A DNA stretch of 39,579 bases from Burkholderiaceae bacterium (GTDB lineage Bacteria > Pseudomonadota > Gammaproteobacteria > Burkholderiales > Burkholderiaceae_D), in the NCBI GenBank assembly GCA_018262475.1, contig JAGSYW010000005.1:1-39579 (forward strand), read 5' to 3'. The translations under genes were made by a program, and so were the position numbers. This document shows positions 7,813-16,733 of this stretch, in pieces (within the stretch, counting starts at the first letter, position 1; each line of letters begins with the position of its first letter). Under the pieces are notes generated by a model. That model saw nothing but the letters and a program-made list of their open reading frames with translations. It made no database searches and was not told the DNA's origin.

Positions 7813-8808
7813 ATGAAACGAATAAGCAAACTGGCTGCGTTCCTGCTCACCCTTGCCCTGTCCGGCGTCGCCATCGCGCAGACGACGCTGCTGAATGTTT
7901 CGTACGACCCAACGCGCGAACTGTATCAGGATTTCAACAAGGCCTTCGCCAAGCACTGGCAGCAAAAGACTGGCGAAACGGTCAACATCAAGAATTCACA
8001 CGGCGGTTCTGGCAAACAGGCTCGCACGGTCATTGACGGCCTGAAAGCCGACGTGGTGACGCTGGCACTGGCGTATGACATCGATGCATTGCACGAAAAG
8101 GGACTGATTCCGGCCAACTGGCAAAAGCGCCTGCCGCACAACGCCTCGCCATACACCTCGACCATCGTGTTCCTGGTGCGCAAGGGCAACCCGAAACACA
8201 TCAAGGACTGGAACGATCTGGTTCGTCCGGGCATCGATGTGATTTCGCCTAACCCGAAAACTTCCGGCGGCGCGCGCTGGAACTATCTGGCCGCATGGGG
8301 CTATGCACTGAAACAGCCGGGCGGCAACGATGCGACCGCGCGTGAATTCGTGAAGAAGCTATACCGCAACATCAAAGTGCTGGATTCCGGCGCACGCGGC
8401 GCGACCACGACCTTCGTCGAGCGCGGCCTGGGCGATGTGCTAATCGCGTGGGAAAACGAAGCTTATCTGGCAGTCAAGGAACTGGGGCCGAACAAATTTG
8501 ACATCGTCACTCCATCGATTTCGATTCTGACTGAACCGCCGGTCAGCATTGTCGATAAAAACGTCGATCGTAACGGTACGCGCAAGCAGGCGGAAGCCTA
8601 TCTGAAGTATCTGTACACCCCGGAAGGGCAAGACATTGCCGGCAGAAACTATTACCGCCCACGAGACAAAAAAGTGGCGGCGCGCTATGCAAAACAATTT
8701 GCACCAATCAAGCTGTTCACTATCGACCAAGTGTTTGGCGGCTGGCAAAAAGCGCAGAAAACCCACTTTGCCGACAAAGGCGTGTTTGACCAGATCATCG
8801 CCCGTTAA
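7813..8808 (+). CDS. sbp: Periplasmic sulfate-binding protein (orphan paralogue)
   Basis: 331 residues with a signal peptide ending ...AIAQ, followed by [19 protein letters not shown], a hallmark of the sulfate/thiosulfate-binding family (Sbp/CysP). [10 protein letters not shown] is the anion-binding loop, and [15 protein letters not shown] and GARGATTTF are further family motifs. It captures sulfate in the periplasm for the CysTWA transporter. Its own transporter genes are absent; it is a paralogue of the Sbp that heads the cys operon at 21493 and has the same promoter pattern. A GGTAAC stretch precedes the ATG. The gene ends before a strong terminator at 8860-8894. Confidence 0.93.
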   Translation: MKRISKLAAFLLTLALSGVAIAQTTLLNVSYDPTRELYQDFNKAFAKHWQQKTGETVNIKNSHGGSGKQARTVIDGLKADVVTLALAYDIDALHEKGLIPANWQKRLPHNASPYTSTIVFLVRKGNPKHIKDWNDLVRPGIDVISPNPKTSGGARWNYLAAWGYALKQPGGNDATAREFVKKLYRNIKVLDSGARGATTTFVERGLGDVLIAWENEAYLAVKELGPNKFDIVTPSISILTEPPVSIVDKNVDRNGTRKQAEAYLKYLYTPEGQDIAGRNYYRPRDKKVAARYAKQFAPIKLFTIDQVFGGWQKAQKTHFADKGVFDQIIAR

Positions 8809-8859
8809 CCCATTATTTACCCAAGTTCTCTCTTCGGCGCTGCCTCCCAACGCCTTTAT

Positions 8860-8894
8860 CCGCCCGCCCCACCCAGGCGTGGCGGCATTTTTTT
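8860..8894 (+). terminator. Rho-independent terminator after sbp
   Basis: Stem CCGCCCGCC (8860-8868) pairs with GGCGTGGCGG (8876-8885) with one bulge, followed by a run of seven T (8888-8894). It lies about 50 bp after the sbp stop codon on the same strand. Confidence 0.8.
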
Positions 8895-8934
8895 GTCCAC
8901 AGCCAGATCGGCGCAAGCGCTTACAATCTCCCTC

Positions 8935-9873
8935 ATGAAACCAGCACGCAAACAATTCGGCACCCCACGCCTGCTGATCGTCGGCTGCGGCGATATCGGC
9001 CTGCGCCTGCTGCCGCTATTGCGAGAGCGCTTCCGCATCTTCGCGCTCACGCAGGATGCAAGCCAACGCGCAGCGTTGCGCGCAGCCGGCGCAGTGCCAA
9101 TCATTGCAGACCTCGATCAGCCGCGGCAACTGGCGCGGCTGCGCGGGCTGGCGCCCTGCGTGGTGCATCTGGCGCCGCCGCCACGCAACGGACAAACGGA
9201 CAGCCGCACGCGTCACCTGATTCCATTGCTACCGCCAGACGCGAACGTGGTTTACATCAGCACCACTGGCGTGTATGGCGATTGCGGTGGCGCAGCGTTC
9301 GACGAAACGCGCTCAATCAGGCCGCAAACCGGCCGCGCACAGCGGCGAGCCGACGCCGAACAGGCGCTGCGCCGCTGGGCAAGCGCCAATGGCGGCCGGC
9401 TCGCCATATTGCGTGTGCCGGGTATTTATGCCGCCAACCGTCTGCCGCGCGAACGGCTGCTGCGCGGCTTGCCCGCGCTCTTGCCGCATGAGGACGTTTA
9501 CACCAGCCACATCCATGCTGACGATCTGGTGAAAGCGATCATACTGGCGCTGTTCCGCGCAAGGCCGAACCGCGTGTATCACGCCTGCGACGATTCCGAA
9601 CTGAAGATGGGGGACTATTTCGATCTGGTAGCGGATGCGCTGCAACTGCCGCAGCCACCACGACTGCCAAAGGAGGAATTGAGGGAAATGCTGCCTGCCG
9701 CTTCGCTGTCATTCATGAGTGAATCGCGCCGGCCTTTGAACCTGCGCCTGAAACAAGAGTTGCGTTTGCGCTTGCGATATCCACAAGTGCGCACTTACTT
9801 ATTTTCAGAGGGCTTGCGACGTGAACTTGGCCGCGACAATACGCGCATTGCCACTTCGAAACTCACGCCGTAA
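8935..9873 (+). CDS. NAD(P)-binding SDR-family protein (YeeZ-like)
   Basis: The ATG at 8935 gives 312 residues; an upstream TTG at 8893 falls in the T-run of the preceding terminator and is unlikely. RLLIVGCGDIG has the Rossmann GxGxxG at residues 17-22. YISTTGVYGD and the following DET segment match extended (atypical) SDR proteins of the YeeZ/NAD-epimerase type, and ILRVPGIYA and HIHADDLVKAI are later conserved segments. Substrate unknown. A TTACAAT -10-like box lies only eight bases before the ATG, so the mRNA may be nearly leaderless. The last 79 bases overlap an antisense small gene (9795-10025). Confidence 0.82.
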   Translation: MKPARKQFGTPRLLIVGCGDIGLRLLPLLRERFRIFALTQDASQRAALRAAGAVPIIADLDQPRQLARLRGLAPCVVHLAPPPRNGQTDSRTRHLIPLLPPDANVVYISTTGVYGDCGGAAFDETRSIRPQTGRAQRRADAEQALRRWASANGGRLAILRVPGIYAANRLPRERLLRGLPALLPHEDVYTSHIHADDLVKAIILALFRARPNRVYHACDDSELKMGDYFDLVADALQLPQPPRLPKEELREMLPAASLSFMSESRRPLNLRLKQELRLRLRYPQVRTYLFSEGLRRELGRDNTRIATSKLTP

Positions 9874-10025
9874 CTTTTCATATATTCAGCAGCACGATCA
9901 GTCCCGCTGCTTTGCTGCAACAACAGGCCGTTTTCGACCACCTGAGCCGTCTTTTTATCCAAACGCCGAGATTGTTCTTCATTATCAGGGGGAGTTTGCG
10001 CAGGCTTGTCCGTATGCGTATCCAT
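9795..10025 (-). CDS. Small conserved-looking hypothetical protein
   Basis: 76 residues, hydrophilic. Its ATG at 10025 is preceded by AAGGAAT at good spacing, which supports real translation. The C-terminal half DRAAEYMKSYGVSFEVAMRVLSRPSSRR looks like a folded helical segment and resembles short uncharacterised proteins of Oxalobacteraceae and relatives (recalled, not tested). It is convergent with the SDR gene and overlaps its last 79 bases on the other strand. Function unknown. Confidence 0.6.
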   Translation of the reverse strand: MDTHTDKPAQTPPDNEEQSRRLDKKTAQVVENGLLLQQSSGTDRAAEYMKSYGVSFEVAMRVLSRPSSRRKPSENK

Positions 10026-10370
10026 TTATTCCTTACAAAATAATTGCCCTGCGGAAATTATAGCAAAACGCGTACCATCCCGTGCGCAACTGCGGCGACT
10101 GCGGAAGCAAGAAGAACCGCCATCGCCATCAGCACCACAACGCCCCAAATTGCAACAATCCGGTGCAAAAAAATGGCACAACAGCAAGCTGTTGCACCCT
10201 TTTGGATTTCTAAACGCAGCCAGCGCCTCCATTATCGCTTATTCATTTAGGTAATTTGAATAGGAAATCTTATTATTTTGAGGGATGATTTCCATGAGGA
10301 ATAATGAATCCATCGAAACGGGCAAACACATCCGATTTCAGCCCGGGGATTCATCCGCAAAGGAAACATC
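10026..10370. other. Intergenic region upstream of the rhodanese-cysK operon
   Basis: No gene seen. It holds a stem CAACAGC-AA-GCTGTTG (near 10183-10198) followed by CACCCTTTT, a weak terminator candidate. It also holds an inverted repeat GGAAATC (10263-10269) / GATTTCC (10287-10293) in an A+T-rich stretch that probably contains the promoter of the following operon. Confidence 0.35.
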
Positions 10371-10892
10371 ATGCCAAAAGTCGCTGTCGGTTTCGCACTC
10401 GCTACAAACGAAACGCTGGGCCATGAACTTCAGGCCGTTCTGAGCATCCCGCCTGAAGACTTGCTGGCACGCGGACGTGCTCGCGCCGAATCGCTGAACC
10501 TGTCTTTCGTCGGCGCAGTCTATCCGCCGGAAGCCTGGGCGCTGTTCCAGTCCGGAAAAGCATTGCTGGTTGATGTACGCACGATCGAAGAACGCACTTT
10601 CGTCGGCCATGTGCCGCAATCGCTGCATGTGGCGTGGAAATTCGGCACCGGCATGACCCAGAACCCGCGCTTCCTGCGCGAATTCGAAAAGCTCGCCCCC
10701 AAAGACGCCGTCGTCATGCTGCTGTGCCGCAGCGGCAAACGTTCATCCGATGCGGCCGAGGCGCTGGCAAAAGCCGGCTACACCAATGCTTTCAACGTGC
10801 TGGAAGGGTTCGAGGGTGAACTGGATGCACAGCAGCATCGCGGCGGACACGACGGCTGGCGCCATTGGGGCTTGCCGTGGATTCAGGCTTAA
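10371..10892 (+). CDS. Rhodanese-like sulfurtransferase
   Basis: 173 residues. A C-terminal rhodanese domain spans about residues 45-165: LLVDVRTIEE is the conserved CH2A-like strand, and LLCRSGKRSS carries the active-site loop with Cys119, followed by YTNAFNVLEGFEGE and a C-terminal W..GLPW. Single-domain rhodaneses carry persulfide sulfur on this cysteine and pass it to thiophilic acceptors. The N-terminal 45 residues are less typical. A GCAAAGGAAAC site precedes the ATG. The stop is 33 bp before cysK, so the two are probably co-transcribed, linking sulfane sulfur handling to cysteine synthesis. Confidence 0.88.
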   Translation: MPKVAVGFALATNETLGHELQAVLSIPPEDLLARGRARAESLNLSFVGAVYPPEAWALFQSGKALLVDVRTIEERTFVGHVPQSLHVAWKFGTGMTQNPRFLREFEKLAPKDAVVMLLCRSGKRSSDAAEALAKAGYTNAFNVLEGFEGELDAQQHRGGHDGWRHWGLPWIQA

Positions 10893-10925
10893 TTTTTACG
10901 GAATTGGAATCAAGGAGAACACATC

Positions 10926-11903
10926 ATGTCAAACTGGTTTGAAGATAATTCGCGCTCCATCGGCAACACGCCTCTGATCAAGCTGAATCGCGTCGTCGGT
11001 GACGCCAAGGCGACCGTGCTGGTCAAAATTGAAGGCCGCAACCCGTCCTACTCGGTCAAGGATCGCATCGGCGCCGCGCTGATCTGGGATGCGGAAAAAC
11101 GCGGCCTGCTCGGCCCGGGGAAGGAATTGATTGAACCGACCAGCGGCAATACCGGCATTGCACTGGCTTTCGTCGCCGCCGCGCGCGGCATTCCGCTAAC
11201 GCTGACGATGCCCGAAACGATGAGCATCGAACGCCGCAAGCTGCTGCTGGCATATGGCGCCAAACTGGTGCTGACCGAAGGTGCGCGCGGCATGGCGGGC
11301 GCGATTGCGAAGGCGGAAGAAATCGCGGCTTCCGATCCGGGCAAATACGTGCTGCTGCAACAGTTCAAGAATCCGGCCAATCCTGGCATCCACGAGGCGA
11401 CCACCGGCCCGGAAATCTGGAATGCAACTGACGGCAAGACCGATATCGTCGTTGCCGGCGTTGGCACAGGCGGCACCATCACCGGCATTTCCCGCTACTT
11501 CAAGAACAGCCGCCAGCATCCGCTGCAATCGATCGCTGTCGAACCGGCCACCAGCCCGGTACTGACGCAAGCCAAGGCCGGCGAGCCAATCAAACCGGGG
11601 CCGCACAAGATTCAAGGCATCGGCGCCGGCTTCGTGCCCGACGTGCTCGATCTGTCGCTGATCGATGGCGTCGAAACGGTGACGAACGAAGAAGCGATCG
11701 AATTTTCCCGACGCCTGACGCGTGAAGAAGGCATCATTGCCGGCATTTCCAGCGGCGCAGCCACGGCCGTGGCCGTGCGACTGGCGCAGCGGCCGGAAAA
11801 CGCCGGCAAGACCATCGTCGCCATTCTGCCGGATTCAGGCGAGCGCTACCTGAGCTCAGTCCTGTTCGAAGGCGTGTTTGATGCTTCAGGCTTGCCGGTT
11901 TGA
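10926..11903 (+). CDS. cysK: Cysteine synthase (O-acetylserine sulfhydrylase A)
   Basis: 325 residues, fold-type II PLP enzyme that makes cysteine from O-acetylserine and sulfide. The PLP lysine is Lys45 in [12 protein letters not shown], the substrate loop is TSGNTG (72-77), and the phosphate-binding glycine loop is [20 protein letters not shown] and [14 protein letters not shown] match the CysK branch closely rather than CysM. AAGGAGAA precedes the ATG. It sits between a rhodanese gene (33 bp upstream) and a GST gene (52 bp downstream), a likely three-gene operon. Confidence 0.93.
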   Translation: MSNWFEDNSRSIGNTPLIKLNRVVGDAKATVLVKIEGRNPSYSVKDRIGAALIWDAEKRGLLGPGKELIEPTSGNTGIALAFVAAARGIPLTLTMPETMSIERRKLLLAYGAKLVLTEGARGMAGAIAKAEEIAASDPGKYVLLQQFKNPANPGIHEATTGPEIWNATDGKTDIVVAGVGTGGTITGISRYFKNSRQHPLQSIAVEPATSPVLTQAKAGEPIKPGPHKIQGIGAGFVPDVLDLSLIDGVETVTNEEAIEFSRRLTREEGIIAGISSGAATAVAVRLAQRPENAGKTIVAILPDSGERYLSSVLFEGVFDASGLPV

Positions 11904-11955
11904 TGCCCGTGCATCGCCCCTGGATTTAACATCCGAAATAAAAAAGGAACAAGAA

Positions 11956-12591
11956 ATGGCTGACAACTTCACGCTCTACATCGACAGCAACCACACCAGC
12001 CCATACGCGTTGTTCACCTACATGGCGCTGAAGGAGAAGGGATTGCCGTTCGACAAAGTGCTAATCAACATCCGTGAAAAGCATCATAAGCTACCTCAGT
12101 ATCAGTCGCTCTCGCTCACAGGCAAAGTGCCGACGCTGGTACAGGGCGATTTCGCGCTGGCGGAATCGTCCGCCATCATCGAATATCTGGAAGACGCTTT
12201 TCCGCCGCCACAACACCCCGCGCTACTGCCGCGCGATCTGCGCCATCGCGCCCGCGCGCGGCAATTGCAGGCCTGGCTGCGCAGTTCTTTGCTGGCATTG
12301 CGTGAAGAGCGCCCGACTACGATTTTCTTCGACCAGAAAACGCAGGTGGAGGCACCGCTGTCCGAAGCCGCCCAGAAGGATGCAGACAAACTGATTGAAG
12401 TAGCTCAAGCCTTGGTCGGCGATGGTCTCGGCTACCTGTTTGGCGATTGGAGCATCGCCGACACCGAACTGGCACTGATGCTGAACCGATTGCTCGCGAA
12501 TAACGATCCAGTGCCGGAAACCGTCAACAAGTACGCACGCAACCAGTGGCAACGGCCTTCACTACAGGCGTGGCTGAGAAAACAGCCATAG
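11956..12591 (+). CDS. yfcF: Glutathione S-transferase, YfcF-like
   Basis: Start at ATG 11956, behind AAAAAGGAAC; the longer frame back to 11878 would overlap cysK without a ribosome-binding site. 211 residues: a thioredoxin-like N-terminal domain (SNHTSPYALFTYMALKEKGL; KVPTLVQGDFALAESSAIIEYLE with the glutathione-binding ESSA turn) and a helical C-terminal domain (RARARQLQAWLRS, REERPTT, DWSIADTELALMLNRL). These segments parallel E. coli YfcF, a GST with thiol/disulfide-linked and peroxidase activity. It is probably the last gene of the rhodanese-cysK operon; no terminator is obvious after it. Confidence 0.85.
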   Translation: MADNFTLYIDSNHTSPYALFTYMALKEKGLPFDKVLINIREKHHKLPQYQSLSLTGKVPTLVQGDFALAESSAIIEYLEDAFPPPQHPALLPRDLRHRARARQLQAWLRSSLLALREERPTTIFFDQKTQVEAPLSEAAQKDADKLIEVAQALVGDGLGYLFGDWSIADTELALMLNRLLANNDPVPETVNKYARNQWQRPSLQAWLRKQP

Positions 12592-12640
12592 CCCCATCTG
12601 CTCAACGATCGCACTGACCATCAGCAATACTGGCCACCGA

Positions 12641-15304
12641 CTAGGCAAATTTGACTGAAAATGCTTCAAGATCGCTGGCAGGCATTGGCCGCGCATACAA
12701 GTAACCCTGAAACGCGTGACAGCCAAGCTGTTCGAGAAACGCCTGTTGCGCTTCCGTTTCCACCCCTTCTGCAATCACCTCCATGCCAAAGTCGATGGCG
12801 AGATTGACGATGGTCTTGGCGATCATGGCATCATCCTTGTCGGTCAGCAAATCGCGCACGAACGATTGGTCAATCTTAATCTGATTGATAGGCAAACGCT
12901 TCAGGTAGCTCAATGACGAATAGCCTGTGCCGAAATCGTCCAGCGAAAACTGGATACCCGCCATGCGTAACGCACGCATCTTCTCCACCACGCTGTCTGA
13001 ATCAAGCGCAAGCGCACTTTCTGTCAGTTCCAGCTTGAGCAGCTGAGGGGGCGCATTTGTTTGCGCAATAATGTTGAGCACGCGCTCCACAAAATTCGGC
13101 AAGGCGATCTGGGCGGTGGCGATATTGACAGCGATGCTCACGCCCGCTAGGACAGGATGCGTCGCCCATTGCTTTATCTGCTCGCAAGCTTCGCGGATTA
13201 CCCATTCACCAATCGGGATGATGAGCCTGGTTTCTTCCGCCACGGGGATGAAATCGCCGGGCGGCACCATACCCTTTTCCGGGTGTTGCCAGCGGATCAG
13301 CGCTTCAAGCCCCACCAGCCTGCCGCCTGACAGCTGCGGTTGATAATGCAACACAAACTCTTTTTGCTCAATCGCCTGACGCAAGGACTCCTCTATCTGC
13401 GCACGCTTAGAGGCCAGGCTCTGAAGCGCCGGAACATAAAATTTGACCGCATTATCTTTCTGGCGCTTGCCCTCCTGCACCGCCAGTTCCACCTCTCTCA
13501 GCAGCGCTTCCGGCGTTTCCACCTCCGAACCGAAAATCGTAGCGCCGACCGCCACATTGCAGTGCTGGGCGATGCCGTCAAGATTGAATGGCTTCTCAAA
13601 CTGCCTAAAAACCTGCTGAGCGACAAGCTCTACCCCTGCCATCGTTGCCGACTCGGTATCCCCGACTTTAGGAAGGAGCAGAGCAAAAGTATCCGCGCTC
13701 AGACGCGCCACCATCCCCGCCTCGCCACTGCATTTCCCCAGCCGATGGGCGATCTGCTGCAACAGTTGGTCGCCGTTTATATGCCCGAGAGAATTGTTGA
13801 TGAGATTGAAGCTCAAAACATCAATGAGAAGCAACGCGGCACGCATGCCGATGGTGCGACATTCACGGATTTCCTGCCCGAGCCTATCCAGCAGCAGGGA
13901 GCGGTTGGGAATCCTGGTAAGCTGGTCGTAGTAAGCGAGATGCCGGATTTTCGCAGCGCTCCGCTTGCGTTCGGTGATGTCACGTACGGTAGCCAGCAGA
14001 TGGGGCACCCCGCCGATTTCCACGGCACTCAAGGTTACCGCGGCATCGAATGGCGCACCATCCTGCCGCAAATGCTGCCATTCGAAGAACTGGGGGTCGC
14101 CGCCAAGCGCGCCGGCTATCTTTTCATGCGCCACATCGACGGATGCACGACCATCCGGCTGGACCCGCGGCGAGTACTGAAAGGGCGTAGCTCCTATAAT
14201 GTCCTCTCGTTGGCAGCCAAAGATACGGAGAATAGCGGGATTGCAATCGACGAAGCGATCCTTGAGCATCAGGAAAATGCCCTCTCCCACGCCCTCGAAA
14301 AGTGCACGGTAGCGCATCTCGCTGTCTCGCAGCTCGGCCTCAGCCTGCTTGCGCTCGCCAAGATCGGCTGCAATCCCCATGTAGCCAGTAATCTGCCCCT
14401 CCGGTCCGCGCAGCGGCGAAATTGACAGACGGACGGGAAAACGCCTGCCTGCCTTATCGATAAAGCTCCACTCCCGCTCATCGACCAGCCCTCGTTTTGG
14501 CAATGCCACCAGCACTTCGAAATTAGGCTGAACCTGCGTACCCGATTCGGAGGAAAGTTCACGTGCGCGCTCAGCCATCTCGCGGCGGTCATGAATCAAC
14601 TCCGGTGTTTTCTTGCCTATCACTTCTTCCGGCAGATAACCCAACATGCGCTGGGCGGCCTTGTTGAAGCTGAGAATGGTGCCGTTGGTATCGGTGGAAA
14701 TGATGCTGTAATCCGCCCCGTCGAGAATTGCCTGCTGCTCTGCAGCCAGTTGACGCAACTTGGCCTCGCTGCGCGCCAGCAACACGTTTTGAAAAGCGGC
14801 TCTTGACAGCTGGCTGGCTAGGGTAAAGAGCGCCTGTGCGACCTTTTCAAATTGTGCCACGGGCATGATCGGAATATCACGGTATGCGTTTATACACGCC
14901 ACCTTGTCCGCACCGATTTGTTCGGCATAGGCCAATGCGCTTTCTTCGGTTTGCGTTTCATCGCGCACCTGGCCGATCAGCCAGTTGCCAACATGGTGGC
15001 CAGCTACGATGATGGGTACGCCAGCATCCCAAAGCCCGGCACTCCAACAGGGCTTGACGATCGGACCACTCAAACCGCCACAACCAAGTTCAGCGTCTGA
15101 AGCCTGACAATTGGCGAGTCCCTTTTCCGTTTTGCGAACGACATCTCTGCAAAAACGAGTGAAGTTGCTGGGCGCTGTTATGGGCGTGCCGTCCGGGCGC
15201 GTGATGATGGATGCGACCTGCGTAGCGGACGCAAACTCATCCTGAATGCGCTGGATCTCATCAAGCACGAACAAGTCCTCGAAAGAAACGTCGCTTTGTT
15301 CCAT
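12641..15304 (-). CDS. PocR-PAS-PAS-GGDEF(degenerate)-EAL phosphodiesterase
   Basis: 887 residues, no membrane segment. A PocR-type ligand-sensing domain (about 8-175) has the cysteine/histidine pattern FCRDVVRKTEKGLANC...KPCWSAGLWDAGVPI..GHHVGNWLIGQV. It is followed by two PAS domains (about 185-315 and 325-445), each ending in a GERKQAE/TERKRS linker. The GGDEF-like domain (about 455-625) reads SADTF at 536-540 and has lost the metal-binding aspartate (LIDVLSFN), so it cannot be a synthase. The EAL domain (about 640-885) is intact: EALIRW (667), LELTES, DDFGTGYSS, AEGVETEAQ. Most likely a c-di-GMP phosphodiesterase controlled by a small-molecule or redox signal through PocR/PAS. Confidence 0.9.
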   Translation of the reverse strand: MEQSDVSFEDLFVLDEIQRIQDEFASATQVASIITRPDGTPITAPSNFTRFCRDVVRKTEKGLANCQASDAELGCGGLSGPIVKPCWSAGLWDAGVPIIVAGHHVGNWLIGQVRDETQTEESALAYAEQIGADKVACINAYRDIPIMPVAQFEKVAQALFTLASQLSRAAFQNVLLARSEAKLRQLAAEQQAILDGADYSIISTDTNGTILSFNKAAQRMLGYLPEEVIGKKTPELIHDRREMAERARELSSESGTQVQPNFEVLVALPKRGLVDEREWSFIDKAGRRFPVRLSISPLRGPEGQITGYMGIAADLGERKQAEAELRDSEMRYRALFEGVGEGIFLMLKDRFVDCNPAILRIFGCQREDIIGATPFQYSPRVQPDGRASVDVAHEKIAGALGGDPQFFEWQHLRQDGAPFDAAVTLSAVEIGGVPHLLATVRDITERKRSAAKIRHLAYYDQLTRIPNRSLLLDRLGQEIRECRTIGMRAALLLIDVLSFNLINNSLGHINGDQLLQQIAHRLGKCSGEAGMVARLSADTFALLLPKVGDTESATMAGVELVAQQVFRQFEKPFNLDGIAQHCNVAVGATIFGSEVETPEALLREVELAVQEGKRQKDNAVKFYVPALQSLASKRAQIEESLRQAIEQKEFVLHYQPQLSGGRLVGLEALIRWQHPEKGMVPPGDFIPVAEETRLIIPIGEWVIREACEQIKQWATHPVLAGVSIAVNIATAQIALPNFVERVLNIIAQTNAPPQLLKLELTESALALDSDSVVEKMRALRMAGIQFSLDDFGTGYSSLSYLKRLPINQIKIDQSFVRDLLTDKDDAMIAKTIVNLAIDFGMEVIAEGVETEAQQAFLEQLGCHAFQGYLYARPMPASDLEAFSVKFA

Positions 15305-15499
15305 GGGCAGTCTTCGTCCGCGTGCCTCGTTGCTGGTCGGTGTGAATAAAGAGCACTATATTACATTGTGCCATTTCTGCCACCCGTTATTTTCCAGCCA
15401 GAATGCGCTGATGCTTAGCCGGCTGGCAGCAGAGGAAGCCCTGTACCAGAGGCCATCAATCGTTACGTCAACCGCCAAGGCTACACCAGACAGCCCGGA

Positions 15500-15826
15500 T
15501 TAGGCGATCCAGTTTCTCAACACAACGTAGGCCAATGTTCCCGCCAGCATGCTAAACAGCGTATGCTTGGTAAACCACTGGATGAGAATCACCAGCGCAA
15601 TCGCTGTGATTTCGAACCATGGCCCATTGGAATGGCCTGCTGCGGCCCCTGCTACCGAATGGATGACGAGCAAGGTCATGATGGCCAAAGGCAGGAATTT
15701 ACCGGCTCGCTTCACCAGCGAAGATGACTGCAACCATCGGGAAGCGACAAAGGGCAAGGCTCTTAGTCCAAAAGTCACCACAGCCATGACTATCGCAACG
15801 CCGAAGATATAGCCGAGATCAGACAT
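15500..15826 (-). CDS. azlD: AzlD-family branched-chain amino acid export subunit
   Basis: The chosen start ATG 15826 (MSDLGYIFGVAIVMAVVTFGLRALPF) gives 108 residues, the usual AzlD length, with about four hydrophobic segments. An upstream in-frame start at 15910 would lie well inside azlC. The ATG overlaps the azlC stop by eight bases, so translation is coupled. AzlD is the small partner of AzlC in exporters of branched-chain amino acids and related compounds in the inner membrane. Confidence 0.85.
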   Translation of the reverse strand: MSDLGYIFGVAIVMAVVTFGLRALPFVASRWLQSSSLVKRAGKFLPLAIMTLLVIHSVAGAAAGHSNGPWFEITAIALVILIQWFTKHTLFSMLAGTLAYVVLRNWIA

Positions 15827-16508
15827 TAACCCGGTGCTCCTGTCGGTGTTTGACAAAAAATGAAGCCAGCACGCACAGCCCAATGGCAATATCAAGCGCA
15901 TGGCTCGCACTCAAGAGTGAGGCCGCAACATATGCCAGCATGGCTGACCACAGTGGTGAGGAAAAAAGACGGTTTCTCCATTGCTCCACCATCAATACGG
16001 CAAAGAGACAGGACAACACAAAATCCAGCCCCACCAGTGGGATCTTCACTTGCGACCCCATTAACGCCCCCAAGGCCGTTCCTGCGATCCACCAGAGATG
16101 ATTCAATGCCGTGACCGACAGCATCTTTATCGGCACTGTATCTTTGGGCAGCGTGGTCAGAACCGAATAGGTTTCGTCTGTCAGACCGAACACCATATAC
16201 CACCGGTACCAGCCATTCCGGGGAAACCTGTCAATCAATGAAAGGCCGTAAAAGACATGCCGGAGATTGATGACTGCCGTAGCCAACGCGATGGCGCCCA
16301 TCGACATTCCGGCCGCCATCATGGGTATCGCGGCATACTGCGCCGCACCAGCGAAAACAAGGACACTCAAGGCGATAGCCGCCCACCACTGCCCTCCGGC
16401 ACTGACGAACAGGAACCCGAACACCATCCCCAAGGGGATATACCCCATGGCAACGGGCATGGTCAGCATCAGCGGGGAAAGCGGATCTTTTGAACATTCG
16501 GACTGCAT
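15819..16508 (-). CDS. azlC: AzlC-family branched-chain amino acid exporter, large subunit
   Basis: Start at ATG 16508 gives 229 residues; a GTG at 16544 is possible in frame. TATACAAT lies about 12 bases before the ATG and would serve as a -10 box, supporting the shorter form with a very short leader. The protein is strongly hydrophobic. PVAMGYIPLGMVFG, AAQYAAIPMMAAG, NLRHVFYGLSL and FGLTDETYSV are family motifs, the last two being the most conserved. Together with azlD it forms a two-subunit exporter. Confidence 0.88.
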   Translation of the reverse strand: MQSECSKDPLSPLMLTMPVAMGYIPLGMVFGFLFVSAGGQWWAAIALSVLVFAGAAQYAAIPMMAAGMSMGAIALATAVINLRHVFYGLSLIDRFPRNGWYRWYMVFGLTDETYSVLTTLPKDTVPIKMLSVTALNHLWWIAGTALGALMGSQVKIPLVGLDFVLSCLFAVLMVEQWRNRLFSSPLWSAMLAYVAASLLSASHALDIAIGLCVLASFFVKHRQEHRVNV

Positions 16509-16582
16509 AACCGAATGATTGTATACGAATCTCCCCCGAATCACACGTCTGTGCGTGACACCGAGTCAGATCAAGCAAACGA

Positions 16583-16616
16583 GGAGGGCAACATCTGAGA
16601 TGAGCCCTCCTTCTTT
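16583..16616. terminator. Hairpin downstream of cysB
   Basis: GGAGGGC (16583-16589) pairs with GCCCTCC (16604-16610), with an inner CATCT/AGATG stem. It lies about 120 bp after the cysB stop on the minus strand, where the following bases are only moderately T-rich; on the plus strand TTCTTT follows. It is a plausible but weak terminator for the cys operon. Confidence 0.5.
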
Positions 16617-16733
16617 ACTAGCGGGACAACAGCACAACGCCTAGTGCGCCATATACCCCATTCCCGCCGGCACGATGTCGGCGAGATAGCTGGATACGGC
16701 GATCACATCCGCCGCACCGCGTCATCCGCCACC

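Noticed and set aside
13340-14425. 361-codon plus-strand frame opposite the PocR-EAL gene
   Set aside because: No recognisable domain and no ribosome-binding site; shadow of the c-di-GMP protein.
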